From the NCBI RefSeq assembly GCF_015767675.1, contig NZ_CP065217.1, forward strand, positions 1,302,001-1,366,000: 64,000 nucleotides of DNA, written 5' to 3'. This DNA comes from Vibrio navarrensis. GTDB taxonomy: Bacteria > Pseudomonadota > Gammaproteobacteria > Enterobacterales > Vibrionaceae. Positions 36,821-47,259 of this stretch are shown piece after piece (within the stretch, counting starts at the first letter, position 1; each line of letters begins with the position of its first letter). A program made the position numbers and the translations under genes. The notes under the pieces are model-generated. The model saw nothing but the letters and a program-made list of their open reading frames with translations, was not told the DNA's origin and did not search any database.

Positions 36821-38230
36821 ATGAGTCGTTACCGCCAACTTGCGGAGCTATTTAAAACACAGATCCAACAGAAAACGTGGAGAGCGGGGGAGAAACTGCC
36901 CTCAGTGCGGGCGACCAGCCGCAGCCACGCTGTTAGTCCTGGTACGGTATTGCAAGCTTACCAGTTGCTTGAGTCGCAGGGGTGGATCAGTGCCAAACCG
37001 CAATCGGGCTATTTTGTCACGCCGGACTTAGCGCGTTTTGCCGATACGAGAGCGACTAGTCCTGCCATACGACAATCGATTGACGACGAACTGTATGATT
37101 TCCTCAAGCACCAAAGTAATAAAGCCGCGGTGCCGTTGGGTTCGGCCTTTCCTGACCCGAGCTTGTTTCCACTCGCGGCACTAAATCGCAACTTGGCCAG
37201 TTCCGGGCGCAAGATGTCGGTAGATTTGCTGGCCGACAACCTGCCGCCCGGTTGTGAATCGTTGCGTAGGTTGATTGCGCAGCGCTACATACAGCAAGGA
37301 ATGGACATCTCACACGACGACATTGTGATCACCTCTGGCGCGTTGGAAGCACTCAATCTCAGCCTTCAGGCCGTGGTCAATAAAGGGGATTATGTGGTGA
37401 TTGAAACGCCGACGTTCTATGGCGCGCTGCAAGCGGTTGAGCGTTTAGGGCTAAATGCGATTGAAGTGCCAGTTGATGCCACTTCAGGGCTCTGTCTACG
37501 CCGCCTTGAAGAAGCCTTTTCCAATCAACCAGTTCGCGCGTGTTGGCTGATGACCAGTTTTCATAACCCGACAGGAACCACACTGAGTGCGGATAAAAAG
37601 CAAGCGGTCATGGATTTGGCGAACCGCTACGACGTGGTGGTGATTGAAGATGATGTTTACGCGGAACTCGCATTTGCCATGCCAAGGCCGCTGCCTTTAA
37701 AAGCGTATGATCGGCAAGATCGTGTTTTGCTCTGTGGCTCGTTTTCCAAATGTCTATGCCCGGGTTATCGTATCGGTTGGGTGGTGAATCAAACCTACCA
37801 CGAGCGCATTCAAAAATTGCAACTGGTGTCAACCTTGTCGGGCAGTGCGCCTGTACAACTTGGTGTTGCGCACTATTTGCAGCGCGACAGTTATGAAAGC
37901 CACCTGAGAACACTACGTAAAAGTTTATCAGCGCGTCAGCAGAAAATGGTTGATGCCATCAAGGTCTCCTTTCCACCAGAGGTCAGTTTTTTTGTCCCTC
38001 AAGGCGGCTATTGTCTATGGCTAAAGTTACCCGATGGGGTTAATAGCCTTGAGGTCTACCAAAAGCTACTCGAAACTGGAGTGACTTCCGCTTACGGTGG
38101 ATTGTTTGCTCGTGATGATCGCCACGACAACTATTTAAGGCTAAATAGCTCATTTTCCGAGCGTGATGACTTTATTCCAGTAATGGAAAAAATGGCGCAG
38201 GTGATTCGCTCTCTTCTAAGAACTGTTTAG
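36821..38230 (+). CDS. MocR-type transcriptional regulator (GntR winged helix fused to aminotransferase)
   Basis: A 469-residue regulator. Residues 1-70 form a GntR winged helix (GEKLPSVRATSRSHAVSPGT then LQAYQLLESQGWISAKPQSG). The rest is a class I aminotransferase-like domain with ITSGALEALNLSLQ, SFHNPTGTTLS, VIEDDVYAELAF and the PLP-binding lysine in CGSFSKCLCPGYRIGW. Such proteins use PLP as effector to control vitamin B6, GABA or taurine genes. The frame is open upstream, but GAGGAAATT before the ATG at 36821 fixes the start. No obvious target is nearby. Confidence 0.92.
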   Translation: MSRYRQLAELFKTQIQQKTWRAGEKLPSVRATSRSHAVSPGTVLQAYQLLESQGWISAKPQSGYFVTPDLARFADTRATSPAIRQSIDDELYDFLKHQSNKAAVPLGSAFPDPSLFPLAALNRNLASSGRKMSVDLLADNLPPGCESLRRLIAQRYIQQGMDISHDDIVITSGALEALNLSLQAVVNKGDYVVIETPTFYGALQAVERLGLNAIEVPVDATSGLCLRRLEEAFSNQPVRACWLMTSFHNPTGTTLSADKKQAVMDLANRYDVVVIEDDVYAELAFAMPRPLPLKAYDRQDRVLLCGSFSKCLCPGYRIGWVVNQTYHERIQKLQLVSTLSGSAPVQLGVAHYLQRDSYESHLRTLRKSLSARQQKMVDAIKVSFPPEVSFFVPQGGYCLWLKLPDGVNSLEVYQKLLETGVTSAYGGLFARDDRHDNYLRLNSSFSERDDFIPVMEKMAQVIRSLLRTV

Positions 38231-38307
38231 CGATTTTCAAGTGGAACTGTACCAGAGTGATGGCCGCTTTTTGTGTTTCAATGGAGGCACAAACTGAGGA
38301 GGTAATC

Positions 38308-38517
38308 ATGGCAAAACAGGCTGTGAAAGATGAAGTGAGATTGATCGGTATCGCCATTTTCAGTGCTTTGCTGTTAGTGTTTGCGCATTTGATCTTAGCG
38401 AAATCCTTCACTCAATTGGTATGGACAGAGTACACCGCGGCGGTAATTCCATTTGTGCTGCTTGCTCTGTGTGTGGTGGGCGTAAGGTATGCACAACGAG
38501 CAGATCAAAATGGCTAG
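38308..38517 (+). CDS. Small two-span membrane protein
   Basis: A 69-residue protein whose start is fixed by a perfect AGGAGGT six bases before the ATG. Two hydrophobic spans are visible (IGIAIFSALLLVFAHLILA and AAVIPFVLLALCVVGVRY), with a charged N-terminus (MAKQAVKDEVRL) and a basic end. I recognise no family. It follows the MocR-type gene by 77 bases on the same strand and ends before a shared terminator, so it may be its target or simply a neighbour. Confidence 0.75.
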   Translation: MAKQAVKDEVRLIGIAIFSALLLVFAHLILAKSFTQLVWTEYTAAVIPFVLLALCVVGVRYAQRADQNG

Positions 38518-38524
38518 CCATGAA

Positions 38525-38556
38525 AAAGGCCTCCAAATTTGGAGGCCTTTGTGTAT
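38525..38556. terminator. Bidirectional terminator between small membrane gene and asnS
   Basis: A perfect palindrome: AAAGGCCTCCAAA at 38525-38537 and TTTGGAGGCCTTT at 38538-38550, giving a strong hairpin with T runs on both strands. Confidence 0.9.
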
Positions 38557-38572
38557 TAAGCTTCTGTTTAAA

Positions 38573-39973
38573 TTAGAAGTTTGCAGAGCGTGGTGTACGT
38601 GGGAATGGGATCACATCACGCACGTTGCCCATACCCGTTACGTAAGAAACCAGACGCTCGAAGCCTAAACCAAAGCCTGCGTGTGGCACGGTGCCGTAAC
38701 GGCGCAGGTCACGGTACCAACTCATGTGTTCAGGGTCGATACCCATTTCCACCATACGTGAGTCTAGGACGTCTAAACGCTCTTCACGCTGAGAACCACC
38801 GATGATTTCGCCAATGCCAGGGGCAAGAACGTCCATCGCTGCCACGGTTTTACCATCGTCGTTGAGACGCATGTAGAACGCTTTGATGTCTTTCGGGTAG
38901 TTCTTCACGATCACTGGCGCTTTGAAGTGTTCTTCTGCAAGGAAACGCTCATGCTCAGAAGACATGTCGATGCCCCATTCCACTGGGAACTCAAACTCAC
39001 GACCAGAATCCAAGAGGATTTGGATCGCATCTGTGTAGTCCACTTGTGCAAAATCAGAAGTGACAAACTGCTCTAGGCGAGTGATGGCATCTTTGTCGAT
39101 ACGGCTGGCGAAAAATTCAAGATCGTCACGACGCTCTTCAAGTACTGCCGCAAAGACATACTTCAGCATGTCTTCAGCCAGTTTCGCGATGTCGTTGAGA
39201 TCAGCGAACGCCACTTCAGGTTCAACCATCCAGAATTCTGCAAGGTGACGGCTGGTGTTTGAGTTTTCTGCACGGAACGTTGGGCCAAATGTGTAGATCT
39301 TGCTCAGAGCGCAAGCATAGGCTTCGCCGTTAAGTTGGCCTGATACGGTTAGGAAAGTCTCCTTACCGAAGAAATCTTCGTTAAAGTCGACATCGCCGTT
39401 TTCTTTGCGCGGCAGGTTAGCCAGATCCAGAGTGGAAACACGGAACATTTCACCCGCACCTTCTGCGTCGGATGCGGTGATCAATGGGGCTGACAGCCAG
39501 TAGTAGCCTTGTTCATGGTAGAAACGATGGATAGCCTGAGACAGCGTATGGCGAACACGAGCGACCGCACCGATGACGTTGGTACGTGGGCGCAGGTGAG
39601 CCACTTCACGCAGGTACTCAATTGAGTGACGAGTTTTCGCCATTGGGTAAGTGTCAGCATCTTCAACCCAGCCAACCACTTTCACTTCTGTAGCCGCCAG
39701 CTCAAACGCTTGGCCAGACGCTGGGGACTCAACAACCTTACCCGTTACTTCAACAGAGCAGCCCGTGGTGAGCTTGAGTACTTCATCGTTGTAATTATTC
39801 AGATTATTTGGGACCACGGCCTGAATCGGGTCGAAACAAGAGCCGTCGTAGATGGCAAGAAAAGAGATTCCAGCTTTGGAATCACGACGTGTACGGATCC
39901 AGCCGCGTACAGTGACTTCACTGTCTACTGCCAGCTTACCGCTTAATACGTCTTTTACAGGCGCGTAAGTCAT
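38573..39973 (-). CDS. asnS: Asparaginyl-tRNA synthetase
   Basis: A 466-residue class II synthetase charging tRNA-Asn. The N-terminal anticodon-binding OB fold ([20 protein letters not shown]) is followed by the catalytic core: [40 protein letters not shown] (motif 2) and the motif 3 region [16 protein letters not shown]. The protein ends TPRSANF as is usual for AsnS. The length equals E. coli AsnS. GGAG lies 12-15 bases upstream of the start. It is monocistronic. Confidence 0.98.
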   Translation of the reverse strand: MTYAPVKDVLSGKLAVDSEVTVRGWIRTRRDSKAGISFLAIYDGSCFDPIQAVVPNNLNNYNDEVLKLTTGCSVEVTGKVVESPASGQAFELAATEVKVVGWVEDADTYPMAKTRHSIEYLREVAHLRPRTNVIGAVARVRHTLSQAIHRFYHEQGYYWLSAPLITASDAEGAGEMFRVSTLDLANLPRKENGDVDFNEDFFGKETFLTVSGQLNGEAYACALSKIYTFGPTFRAENSNTSRHLAEFWMVEPEVAFADLNDIAKLAEDMLKYVFAAVLEERRDDLEFFASRIDKDAITRLEQFVTSDFAQVDYTDAIQILLDSGREFEFPVEWGIDMSSEHERFLAEEHFKAPVIVKNYPKDIKAFYMRLNDDGKTVAAMDVLAPGIGEIIGGSQREERLDVLDSRMVEMGIDPEHMSWYRDLRRYGTVPHAGFGLGFERLVSYVTGMGNVRDVIPFPRTPRSANF

Positions 39974-40141
39974 GTTTTAAATAATCTCCATTGAGGTAAA
40001 CATTCAACCCAATGTTTTGCTTAGTTGTTCAAAGATTAAGCGAAACATTGGGTTGGGTAGAATTTTACAGATTCAACGAAACATATTACCTGTCAAATCG
40101 TCAGCATCAACCTTTAATGTTCATTCCAACAAAGAAATTAG

Positions 40142-41767
40142 CTATTTTGCTCTGACTTTGCTCTCTGTTAAGGAGAATTGGTTGAGCAGAAGCTCTAAAC
40201 GCTCAGACAGTTGCTCAAGTTCGATACTGATGTTTCTTGTTTCAGTCGCCGATCGCGAGGTGTCGTCTGCGTGTCTAGCGATGGTATCGACCGTCGTCTG
40301 CACCGACATGCAACTTGCGCCTGCCGATTCAGTTTGCATTTGGATATGTTTGGCGTGTTCGAGCACTTGGTGCATCTCTTCCACCATGTTGCGGATGGTA
40401 TCGGACAGTGCTTCGACTTCCAATGAGCGTTGATGCGCATGCTCCGACACTTTCGCCACCGCTTGCAGCGATTCAGAGCTGCCTTGTTGGAAGTTGGTGA
40501 TAATCGCGCCGATGTTGCCAGTGGCTTCAGAAGTGCGAGAGGCGAGATTACGCACCTCATCGGCCACCACCGCGAATCCACGCCCTTGCTCACCCGCACG
40601 CGCCGCTTCAATCGCCGCGTTGAGTGCCAGCAAGTTGGTTTGATCAGCAATGCCGTGAATGACGCTCAAAATAGAAGACACTTCATCGGTTTGCGCGTTG
40701 AGTTGGGTGATGCGATCGCGCACTTTATCAATATCACCCACCAAGTTCTTAATATCTTCACTGGCGTTGTGCGCTAATGACGCACTGTTGCTCGCGACAT
40801 CCACAGTGTGGTTGACCAGTTTGGTCGTGTTGACGGTCGCTTGTTCGACTTCCGATTGCTGCTGCTGAACGCCTTCAATCGCCGATTGTACAGCGGTGGT
40901 TTCGCGTTGCTGGTTGTTAACCGCATCGTCGGTGGTCTGCGCGACCCGCGTCAAGCGGTTGGCTGAGTCAGCTAACGAATGGGAGGTCTCTTGGACTTTA
41001 TGCAGACTGTCTGTGACGGTTTCCATGAAGGAGTTAATTGATGTGGCCAGCAAGCCCACTTCATCGTTTTGTTTGGTGTCTAGTCGCTGTGAGAGATCTT
41101 TGCTTTCACTGACTTTGGTCATAAATTGAGAGGTGAATTGAATAGGGCGCACTATGATGCGTCGGATAAGGCTCATGGTAATCAAAAAGCCGACGAAAGC
41201 GATCGAAGACATAATTGCCATAGCAAAAAGCGCTTGCTTGTTAATCAACGAATTAACATGGCTTAAGTTGTATTCCAACCGGATTGCACCTAACACCTCA
41301 CCTTCCGGTGCCATGTGACAGGCAACGCAGTTGGTACCTCGATAGTTTTCACTGGATTTCATCGGCAGCGCCACCACAATGCCTTGTCCCCAACTGGCTT
41401 CAATCGGCTCTATCACCAATTCGCCCGCCAAAGCCCGCGCATCAATCTCATCGGTGGGCTTCTCATTGGCGTTTCCCGGCCCATACAGCTTGCTGACGGC
41501 GTCTGAGCGCAGCACTTTGACTTGCTCTATGCCTTCTTGTGCCAAGGCTTTTTGCCGTAACGTCTCTTTTTGTGCCATGGTGCCTGTCAGCATCATCATG
41601 TTGAGGCTGTCAAAATAGTTACTGGCTTTATCGTGCAGTTGTTCGCTCAAGACAGAATTTATCAGCAGTTTCTGCTGATAGTATTGATACAGAGTAGACA
41701 CAGCAAGTACGCAGCTAAAAACCGTAATTAGAGCTATCAGAAGTTTAAACGTAATGGTTGAGCGCAT
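40142..41767 (-). CDS. Methyl-accepting chemotaxis protein with a haem c motif in its sensor domain
   Basis: A 541-residue chemoreceptor. Spans at about 8-26 and 178-200 enclose a periplasmic domain of about 150 residues that contains C147-V-A-C150-H151 in [20 protein letters not shown], a c-type haem attachment site. Together with the following LEYNLSH this resembles haem-PAS/Cache-like sensors of redox or gas signals. HAMP follows, then the signalling domain with [20 protein letters not shown]. In vibrios the homologue (VC1298 as I recall) lies beside queD as here. The haem role is inferred from the motif and periplasmic location. Confidence 0.92.
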   Translation of the reverse strand: MRSTITFKLLIALITVFSCVLAVSTLYQYYQQKLLINSVLSEQLHDKASNYFDSLNMMMLTGTMAQKETLRQKALAQEGIEQVKVLRSDAVSKLYGPGNANEKPTDEIDARALAGELVIEPIEASWGQGIVVALPMKSSENYRGTNCVACHMAPEGEVLGAIRLEYNLSHVNSLINKQALFAMAIMSSIAFVGFLITMSLIRRIIVRPIQFTSQFMTKVSESKDLSQRLDTKQNDEVGLLATSINSFMETVTDSLHKVQETSHSLADSANRLTRVAQTTDDAVNNQQRETTAVQSAIEGVQQQQSEVEQATVNTTKLVNHTVDVASNSASLAHNASEDIKNLVGDIDKVRDRITQLNAQTDEVSSILSVIHGIADQTNLLALNAAIEAARAGEQGRGFAVVADEVRNLASRTSEATGNIGAIITNFQQGSSESLQAVAKVSEHAHQRSLEVEALSDTIRNMVEEMHQVLEHAKHIQMQTESAGASCMSVQTTVDTIARHADDTSRSATETRNISIELEQLSERLELLLNQFSLTESKVRAK

Positions 41768-42048
41768 AGGTTTTAATTATGTATGGATAAGACTCTGTTA
41801 GTTTAGAAGGGATTAGAAAATGTCGCGAATGTGAGATTGTACGAATGTGATGCCATACAAAGTGTGGTTATTGTAAATGTGATGTGAATGCTTTATTGGC
41901 TGTGTGTGTTATTTGACACTATGTGAGCACCATAGCATTTTGTTGGAACAATAGCTTATTACTGCTTTAACCAAACTCAGCGGTATGTCTTGTCTGATAG
42001 GCAAGAAATCCTTAGTATTGCGTCTCTTTTGAAAGCCCGAGAATTACG

Positions 42049-42408
42049 ATGAGAACCGAATTGTACAAAGAATTCATGTTTGAAGCTGCCCATCACCTTC
42101 CGCATGTTCCAGAAGGTCATAAATGTGGTCGTTTGCATGGCCATTCATTCTTAGTTCGCTTGTATGTGGAAGGTGAAGTGGATCCGCATACAGGTTGGGT
42201 GGTTGACTTTGCTGAGATCAAAGCGGCATTTAAACCCATTTATGAGCGCTTGGATCACTACTACTTAAACGACATTGAAGGGTTGGAAAACCCGACCAGC
42301 GAAGTGTTGGCAAAATGGATTTGGCAGCAGCTCAAACCATCTCTACCACTGCTGAGTAAAGTCGAGATTAAAGAAACCTGTACCGCAGGTTGTATCTACT
42401 CAGAATAG
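42049..42408 (+). CDS. queD: 6-carboxy-5,6,7,8-tetrahydropterin synthase
   Basis: A 119-residue enzyme converting dihydroneopterin triphosphate to 6-carboxytetrahydropterin, early in queuosine synthesis. Zinc ligands are H16, H30 and H32 in [20 protein letters not shown] and the following GH; the catalytic cysteine is C26. [15 protein letters not shown] and [13 protein letters not shown] complete the family pattern. The length is typical. It is monocistronic; I saw no preQ1 riboswitch in the 280-base upstream gap, which it shares with the divergent chemoreceptor gene. Confidence 0.93.
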   Translation: MRTELYKEFMFEAAHHLPHVPEGHKCGRLHGHSFLVRLYVEGEVDPHTGWVVDFAEIKAAFKPIYERLDHYYLNDIEGLENPTSEVLAKWIWQQLKPSLPLLSKVEIKETCTAGCIYSE

Positions 42409-42425
42409 TTAGAAAGCGTTGATAG

Positions 42426-42456
42426 AAAAGGCCTAGCGATTTGCTAGGCCTTTTTA
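42426..42456 (+). terminator. Rho-independent terminator of queD
   Basis: AAAAGGCCTAGC and GCTAGGCCTTTT are perfect 12-bp arms around GATTT, continuing into T residues. Confidence 0.92.
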
Positions 42457-42578
42457 TCAATTCACTCAGAGCTTACTGCTAGCAGACAGTGTTGATATTT
42501 CAAGTTAATGAAGTTTAAGTACTTTTGGGTAATGGCGTGTGCCTATTTAAGCCAAAAGCCCTGAAACGTCGAGAAACT

Positions 42579-43949
42579 CTACTCCTTGGTGAGATCCGCG
42601 CCGCCCAAACTTTGGTAGAGCGTGGCGAGATTGACCAATTGGTTGTAACGGTTTTCCAGCACGGAAGCCTTAGCGCTGCGCTCGTTCTCTTGAGCATCGA
42701 GTAGCGTCGCGATATCAATCGCCCCATATTGGTATTGGCTGCGATAAATTCGCGCCACTTCGGCGGCATTGTCATACTGACTTTGCAACTTTTCGGCTTG
42801 GAAATAGTAATTCTCTTTTGCCGAGAGCGCATTTTCCACGTCAGCGAATGCCGCATACAAGGTTTGACGATACGCAATGATCGCGGCTTGATACTTCACG
42901 TCTGCAATGTCTCGGTTGAGCTGCATCTCATTCCAGTTGAGAAACGGTAAAGTCAGGTCGGCCCCAAGCGTACCAAGCGGATCGCTTAGCAACTTACGCA
43001 GTTCCGTCGAAGAACCACCCAAAGCGCCCGTCAAGGTCAACGCAGGAAAGTAGCTGTTGTCACTGTAATCTTTTGTTGCGAGGGCGGACTTAAGCTCTAG
43101 CAGCGCTTGTTTTACATCGGGGCGACGGGCGAGCACATCGGCTGGCACGCCAGCAGCGATCTCGGGCAGGGCAGACTCAGGTAACGCGGGGATCTGCCCT
43201 GCCAGATCCTGTGGCGGCTGGTCGAACAACAGGCTGAAAGCATTGACGGACTCGCTTCGTTGCTGCAAATAGTTGCGATGGGTCGCTTCTAAACCCGCTA
43301 AAGTTCGTCTGGCTTCCAGCACATGAATTTTGGACACAGAGCCGTGACGATACTGACTTTCACTTAGCGCAAGCGTTTCTTGTGCATCCTGAATGTCATG
43401 GCTGCTAAGTACCACTCGCTGATTCAAATAGCCAATCTGCCAATAAAGCTGAGCGGTGGTCGCAACTAGGCTTTGCGCCGTTGCTTCTTGCTCCTCTTGT
43501 GTCGCCAGCGCGGTCCACATCGCGGCATCTTCCGCCGCCGCCAGTTTGCCCCACAAGTCCAGCTCATAACTCACGCCCAGTTTGGCTTGGTAGCTTGCCG
43601 AACTGTCTCCGCCTTCAAGGGATTGACTGCGACTGGCCGCAAGGTTGGCTGATAAGTCGGGGTGAGTGTCACTTACCGCCAGCCCGGCTTGTAACCTTGC
43701 TTGTTTCAGCGTCAAAGTGGCCAAGGCTAAATCATTGTTGCTAGCGAGTACTTTCTCTACCCACTGTTCGAGCTGCGGATCTTGAAAACGCTGCCACCAA
43801 TGGCTTACAAGTACGCTAGATGGCTGAGAGTAAGTTTGCCACTGCTCAGGGATGTGCAGATTTTGTTCTGGCAAGGTTGAACGAGAAGCGCAGCCACCGA
43901 GCAACAGCAGAGAAAGCGCCAAAGTGCAATAACGTGGATTCATCATCAT
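42579..43949 (-). CDS. Outer-membrane efflux lipoprotein (NodT family)
   Basis: A 456-residue TolC-type outer-membrane factor with a lipobox in LLLLGGCASR (C20 counted from the first ATG). The two OEP repeats are visible as long alanine-rich helical regions (NDLALATLTLKQARLQAGLA; LEARRTLAGLEATHRNYLQQ; YQYGAIDIATLLDAQENERS) with ADVLARRPDVKQA, a NodT family block, in the middle. Three ATG codons in a row at 43949, 43946 and 43943 follow GGGAGTAA; the third has the best spacing. The gene starts directly at the macB stop, so the three-part MacA-MacB-outer-membrane pump is one operon. Confidence 0.92.
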   Translation of the reverse strand: MMMNPRYCTLALSLLLLGGCASRSTLPEQNLHIPEQWQTYSQPSSVLVSHWWQRFQDPQLEQWVEKVLASNNDLALATLTLKQARLQAGLAVSDTHPDLSANLAASRSQSLEGGDSSASYQAKLGVSYELDLWGKLAAAEDAAMWTALATQEEQEATAQSLVATTAQLYWQIGYLNQRVVLSSHDIQDAQETLALSESQYRHGSVSKIHVLEARRTLAGLEATHRNYLQQRSESVNAFSLLFDQPPQDLAGQIPALPESALPEIAAGVPADVLARRPDVKQALLELKSALATKDYSDNSYFPALTLTGALGGSSTELRKLLSDPLGTLGADLTLPFLNWNEMQLNRDIADVKYQAAIIAYRQTLYAAFADVENALSAKENYYFQAEKLQSQYDNAAEVARIYRSQYQYGAIDIATLLDAQENERSAKASVLENRYNQLVNLATLYQSLGGADLTKE

Positions 43950-45908
43950 TTACTCCCGTGCCAAGGCATCGATTGGGTTGAGCTGCGCGGCATTTTTTGC
44001 TGGTAAATAGCCAAACAGAACGCCAATGAGGGTGGAACAGGCAAACGCAGAAATAATCGACGCTGCGGAATAAATCATGCTGAAACTGCTGCCGAAGGTA
44101 GCAAACAGCACACCGATCAAATACGCCACGCCAATACCAATCGCACCGCCGCATAAACAGACTAAAACCGCTTCAATCAAAAATTGACGTAGAATGTCGC
44201 TTTGCCTCGCGCCAACCGCCATCCGTACGCCAATTTCGCGGGTACGCTCGGTGACAGAAACCAGCATGATGTTCATGACGCCAATTCCGCCGACAATCAG
44301 CGAAATCACCGCGATGGCTGAGATGAGCAGCGTCATAGTCGCTGTGGTTTTCTGAATGTTTTGCGCAATGGTGTCGGTGTTAATGGTAAAGAAGTCCTGG
44401 GTGCCGTGACGCATTTTAAGTAAGGCGATAATCGCCTGTTCAGCGGCATCGCTTGGGGTGTTATCGTTGACACGCACGGAAATGCGGTCGAGATAATTCT
44501 TACCAACCATGCGCGCGCTAACGGTGGTGTAGGGCAGCCAAATGTTAAGAGAATCGCTGTTGCCAAAGGCACTCTCTTTCGCTTTTGTGACGCCAATAAT
44601 GCGGATAGGCAAATTGCCAGCGAAGATCACTTCACCAACTGGGTTTTGATTGGCAAACAGCGATTTCAGCGTGTTGCTGTCAATCACCGCCTCTTGCGCC
44701 ATCGTGGTGACACTGGACTTATCCCAAAATTGGCCTCGGCTGAGCTCATAGCCTCGCACGCGAAAATAGTCTGGCCCGACGCCTTGCACCGATGCGGTGA
44801 AGGATTGATTGCCATACTTCAGAGTGACAGAGGTATTGAGCGACGGAGTGACACTGTCAACAAAAGACAACTGACTTAAGGCATCAGCATCGGCGGCGGT
44901 GAGGGTGCGCACTCGCCCAGAGCGACGATCGCCAAAACCCTTGCCGGGTATCACATCGATGGTATTGGTACCCATGGAGGAGATGCTATCGAGGATCGAC
45001 TTTTGCGAGCCGTTGCCAAGTGCGACCACAGAGACCACAGACGCAATGCCAATGATGATGCCGAGCATAGTGAGAAATGTGCGTAGACGGTGGTTCGACA
45101 TCGCCAGCAGCGCCATTTTTAATGCTTCCCAAATATCGTCAAATAGCCTGCGGCTGCGAGCAAGTGCCGTTGCGTTCTCTGCTTGCGCCAGTGTGTCTTG
45201 ATTTTGGCTGATTTGTTGTTTTTTGGTGACGTTGTCACTCAAGATCTCACCGTCTTTGATCTCGATGATGCGATCAGCGTGCTCAGCCACTTGCATGTCG
45301 TGGGTGACAAGGATAATGGTGTGGCCGAGATGATGCAGTTCTTGTAAAAGCCGCATCATTTCTTCGCCACTTTTACTGTCTAATGCACCTGTCGGCTCAT
45401 CAGCGAGGATCACATCGCCGCCGTTGATTAAAGCGCGGGCGACGGAAACTCGTTGCTGCTGGCCGCCGCTGAGCTGGTTGGGCTTGTGATCTAGCCGATC
45501 AGATAAGCCAAGGCGACTTAACAGTGCCGCAGCACGCTCTTGACGAGCGTTTTTGTCATAGCCAGCGTAAATGGCAGGGATTTCAACATTACCAAGTGCG
45601 GTGAGATCGCCGAGCAGATGATAGCGCTGGAAGATAAAGCCAAAGTATTCGCGGCGCAGCCGGGCAAGTTCATCGCTGCCGAGCAACGACGTATTTTGTC
45701 CATTGATCCAATATTCGCCTTCGCTGGCTTGGTCAAGGCAACCCAAAATGTTCATTAAGGTCGACTTTCCTGAGCCGGAAGCGCCCACAATGGCGACCAT
45801 CTCGCCGCGCTCAATGCACAGGTTGATGTTGTTGAGTACCGTCAGGGTCTCCTCTCCGGCGGCAAAACGGCGATAGACGTTGCGAATTTGCAGTAATGGC
45901 TGTGACAT
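43950..45908 (-). CDS. macB: MacB-type ABC exporter, ATPase and permease
   Basis: A 652-residue protein with an N-terminal ATPase: Walker [10 protein letters not shown], signature [15 protein letters not shown], Walker [14 protein letters not shown] and the switch histidine in ILVTHD. A first membrane span (about residues 275-297) is followed by the large periplasmic MacB domain (about 300-525) and three C-terminal spans in the FtsX-like domain ([20 protein letters not shown] near the second). It drives export of macrolides, toxins or other substrates together with MacA and an outer-membrane factor. It overlaps the macA stop by one base. Confidence 0.95.
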   Translation of the reverse strand: MSQPLLQIRNVYRRFAAGEETLTVLNNINLCIERGEMVAIVGASGSGKSTLMNILGCLDQASEGEYWINGQNTSLLGSDELARLRREYFGFIFQRYHLLGDLTALGNVEIPAIYAGYDKNARQERAAALLSRLGLSDRLDHKPNQLSGGQQQRVSVARALINGGDVILADEPTGALDSKSGEEMMRLLQELHHLGHTIILVTHDMQVAEHADRIIEIKDGEILSDNVTKKQQISQNQDTLAQAENATALARSRRLFDDIWEALKMALLAMSNHRLRTFLTMLGIIIGIASVVSVVALGNGSQKSILDSISSMGTNTIDVIPGKGFGDRRSGRVRTLTAADADALSQLSFVDSVTPSLNTSVTLKYGNQSFTASVQGVGPDYFRVRGYELSRGQFWDKSSVTTMAQEAVIDSNTLKSLFANQNPVGEVIFAGNLPIRIIGVTKAKESAFGNSDSLNIWLPYTTVSARMVGKNYLDRISVRVNDNTPSDAAEQAIIALLKMRHGTQDFFTINTDTIAQNIQKTTATMTLLISAIAVISLIVGGIGVMNIMLVSVTERTREIGVRMAVGARQSDILRQFLIEAVLVCLCGGAIGIGVAYLIGVLFATFGSSFSMIYSAASIISAFACSTLIGVLFGYLPAKNAAQLNPIDALARE

Positions 45909-47095
45909 CAGAAGCGTATCCCCTGTGGTCCCATGCGACGACCTGATGAGGTCGCGCTTTGCCCTGGCATGCCGAGAATCACTTGTTCGCCTTCCTCTAA
46001 GCCTGAGGTAATTTGTGCGTTGACTTTGTTGTTGATGCCGACAGTGACATCACGCAGAACCTCTTTGCCATTTTCCAAAACGGGCACTTGGTAACGATCC
46101 TTGGCTCCGGGTTGTCGAATCAATACTTGCGAGGGGACCAACAAAGCATCGTTGGCTTGGTCCAGCACCACCGATACTTGCGCTGTCATACCAATACGCA
46201 GAACGCGATCCGGGTTGTCAACCTCAAATAGGCCGTGATAGTAGATGGCTTCATCGTTGCTGACTGACAGGTCTTTATCGTCGCCATCCATTAGCGTAGG
46301 GCCCGGTTCAATCGCACGCAAAGTGCCGTGATAGCGCTTGTTCGGTTTGCCTAGAATGGTGAAATAGACGGGTAATCCGGGGTGGACATTGACCACATCG
46401 GCTTCGGAAATCTGTGCTTTGATGGTCATGTTGTCCAGCTTTGCCAGCTCAATAATGGTTGGCGTGGTTTGGTTGGCATTGACCGTTTGTCCCTCTTCCA
46501 CCGCGCTATAAACAACGGTGCCGTCAAATGGGGCGCGAATGGTGGTGTAACCTAAATCCAGTTTGGCGTTATCGACGCTAATTTTGGCGCGTTCCAGTTC
46601 GGCTTTCAGTTGCTCCAGCTCTGCTTTATAAATGGTTAACGACGCTTCGGCGCTTTCGTAATCCGAGCGTGAACTGGCGTTGTCTGCCAGCATGCCTTTT
46701 TGCCGATTGTACTCAGCTTGGGCTTGATGGATTTGTGCCTGTTTGGCGCGTATTTGTGCATTGAGGCTGTTTAGTGCTGCATTGGCTTCTTTAAGGCTGT
46801 TTTGCTGAGTCAGGCTGTCTATCTGCGCGACCAGATCATCCTGTTTCAGTTCGTCTCCTAACTGGACGGCGAGCTTTTCGATCTGCCCGGAAACTTGCGC
46901 GCCGACAGCGACCAACTTGGACGCTTGCAGCATGCCAGTTGCCAGCACCGTTTGTTCTATGTTGCCGCGACGGACGGTTTCGGTAGCAAAGCTCAAAGGT
47001 GCTTGTTGCGGATAAAAAAAGTAGCCGACCGTGCTGGCGAGCAGGATGATTGCCAGAAATATCAGCAGTTTTTTCTTGAGGGTGGCTTTTGACAT
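45908..47095 (-). CDS. macA: MacA-type periplasmic adaptor
   Basis: A 395-residue membrane-fusion protein. One N-terminal span ([20 protein letters not shown]) anchors it; then [20 protein letters not shown], a lipoyl half, a helical hairpin with alanine-rich coiled coil (about 95-165), the second lipoyl half ([20 protein letters not shown]) and beta-barrel regions. It opens the operon with macB and a NodT-type outer-membrane factor. I use the ATG at 47095; an in-frame TTG at 47110 is possible and neither has a good Shine-Dalgarno. Confidence 0.93.
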   Translation of the reverse strand: MSKATLKKKLLIFLAIILLASTVGYFFYPQQAPLSFATETVRRGNIEQTVLATGMLQASKLVAVGAQVSGQIEKLAVQLGDELKQDDLVAQIDSLTQQNSLKEANAALNSLNAQIRAKQAQIHQAQAEYNRQKGMLADNASSRSDYESAEASLTIYKAELEQLKAELERAKISVDNAKLDLGYTTIRAPFDGTVVYSAVEEGQTVNANQTTPTIIELAKLDNMTIKAQISEADVVNVHPGLPVYFTILGKPNKRYHGTLRAIEPGPTLMDGDDKDLSVSNDEAIYYHGLFEVDNPDRVLRIGMTAQVSVVLDQANDALLVPSQVLIRQPGAKDRYQVPVLENGKEVLRDVTVGINNKVNAQITSGLEEGEQVILGMPGQSATSSGRRMGPQGIRF

Positions 47096-47209
47096 GGGCT
47101 TGTTTATCAACGTTGAGGTAGAAAAATCGTGAGCTCTATTTATAAGCTGATCACAAATTGAAACAAGCCGTTAGCAGGTAAAACTAAGTAAAGAAAAGTA
47201 AAGCAGAAA

Positions 47210-47240
47210 CAAAAAGCCCGACGTTTTCACATCGGGCTCG
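47210..47240 (-). terminator. Rho-independent terminator of sdaA
   Basis: On the minus strand AGCCCGA (47238-47232) and TCGGGCT (47221-47215) form a 7-bp stem followed by TTTTTG, about 20 bases past the sdaA stop. Confidence 0.88.
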
Positions 47241-47259
47241 CTCATTTTAAGAGGCTTAA

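Noticed and set aside
40430..40777. A 115-codon plus-strand frame
   Set aside because: It is the complement of the chemoreceptor signalling domain, a region that regularly gives long shadow frames.
41768..42048. A preQ1 riboswitch before queD
   Set aside because: I see no compact hairpin with an A-rich tail next to the ribosome binding site.
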